This document shows, one piece after another, positions 13,627-13,981 of a DNA stretch of 13,981 bases; the first letter of the stretch is position 1, and each line of letters begins with the position of its first letter. Below the pieces are notes generated by a model, which was not told the origin of the DNA, did no database searches, and saw only the letters and a program-made list of their open reading frames with translations. Both the position numbers and the translations under genes were made by a program. Source of the stretch: an uncultured beta proteobacterium (lineage in GTDB: Bacteria; Pseudomonadota; Gammaproteobacteria; Burkholderiales; Burkholderiaceae_C); the NCBI GenBank assembly GCA_903834645.1, contig CAILKA010000338.1, positions 1-13,981 of the forward strand. The letters are read 5' to 3'.

Positions 13627-13981
13627 TCAGGCGGTGGCCAGCGCCTGCCCGAGCAAGCGGTGGAAGTGGTGCACCCCCTGCTCGTGGTGGGGGGCGTAGC
13701 GCCCGTTCGCATACAGCCGTGAGCGCAGCCCGCGCTGCACGCTGAGCACGGCGGCCTCGTCCTCGAGCTCCACCGTGTCGAGCGCGCCGCCTGCGCCCTG
13801 TGCCAGCCGCGCGGCATCGGCCACGAAGCTCCTGAAGTGCACGCGCGTGTGCGTCGGCGAGACCGGCTCGACGACGTTGACCGACAGGCCCCAGGGGTAG
13901 ACGTTGAGCATCAGGTTCGGAAAGAGCCACCAGTAGTAGGCCGCCACGCGCAGGCCGTGGTCGCGGTGGCCTGCTGGCGGC
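13627..13981 (-). CDS. Rieske oxygenase alpha subunit, C-terminal part, cut by window edge
   Basis: The last 117 codons or so of a leftward gene whose start lies beyond the right edge. The visible part reads PPAGHRDHGLRVAAYYWW, then LFPNLMLNVYPWGLSVNVV, then VSPTHTRVHFRSFV, typical of the catalytic SRPBCC domain of Rieske-type aromatic-ring or quaternary-amine oxygenases. The acidic ELEDEAAVLSVQRGLRSR segment probably carries the third metal ligand, and GRYAPHHEQGVHHFHRLLGQ is the normal end of the family. The Rieske cluster and the histidine pair of the metal site would be upstream and cannot be seen. Substrate unknown; choline- or stachydrine-like and aromatic substrates are all possible. 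It converges with the second receptor gene, 63 bp apart. Confidence 0.9.
   Translation of the reverse strand, partial: PPAGHRDHGLRVAAYYWWLFPNLMLNVYPWGLSVNVVEPVSPTHTRVHFRSFVADAARLAQGAGGALDTVELEDEAAVLSVQRGLRSRLYANGRYAPHHEQGVHHFHRLLGQALATA

Noticed and set aside
1..13981. CRISPR arrays, tRNA or rRNA genes, insertion sequences
   Set aside because: No regularly spaced repeats, no cloverleaf-like segment and no transposase or terminal inverted repeats were seen.

Overview
The window is about 14 kb of very GC-rich chromosomal DNA, densely packed, with gaps between genes mostly under 100 bp and none above 165 bp. The gene content points to a betaproteobacterium of the order Burkholderiales (Comamonadaceae-like). 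The main pointers are two Bug/TctC-type periplasmic receptors with tctBA, a CaiB/BaiF CoA-transferase, and a Bug-type gene style typical of that group. This placement is an inference from gene content and codon use; there is no rRNA or marker gene here. I see no tRNA, rRNA, CRISPR, insertion sequence or phage gene.

Layout. (1) Positions 1-595, minus strand: the N-terminal two thirds or so of an alpha/beta-hydrolase that runs off the left edge. (2) 655-2096, plus: a DUF393/DCC thiol-disulfide protein overlapping by ATGA with a renalase-like FAD oxidoreductase. (3) 2137-3270, plus: a MazE/MazF toxin-antitoxin pair (one-base overlap) followed closely by yaeQ, which starts with TTG. (4) 3304-5390, plus: a series of small unrelated genes, namely a LysE/ArgO-type exporter, a single-domain cupin, a CopD-like four-helix membrane protein and a carboxymuconolactone decarboxylase-like protein. 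(5) 5430-7567, minus: an alpha/beta-hydrolase downstream of a class III CoA-transferase. (6) 7704-9321, plus, divergent from (5): a KDPG-type aldolase with all recognisable active-site residues, then a PfkB-family kinase that resembles E. coli YihV more than ribokinase or KdgK. (7) 9485-13563, plus: a complete tripartite tricarboxylate transporter in the order receptor-tctB-tctA-receptor. The first receptor has a Tat-like signal and the second a Sec-like one. (8) 13627-13981, minus, off the right edge: the C-terminal part of a Rieske oxygenase alpha subunit.

How they may work together. The divergent block 5430-13563 reads as a small catabolic island: carboxylate uptake by a TTT transporter, phosphorylation by a PfkB kinase, retro-aldol cleavage to pyruvate by a KDPG-type aldolase, and a CoA-transferase plus hydrolase on the other arm. 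No transcriptional regulator lies in the window. A 7-bp-arm inverted repeat between the divergent arms is the best candidate operator. The substrate cannot be read from sequence alone.

The most unusual points are the YihV-like kinase with an altered GAGD motif beside the aldolase, the two differently exported receptors flanking one membrane pair, the repeated GTGCT half-sites in front of mazEF, and departures from the usual catalytic residues in both alpha/beta-hydrolases.
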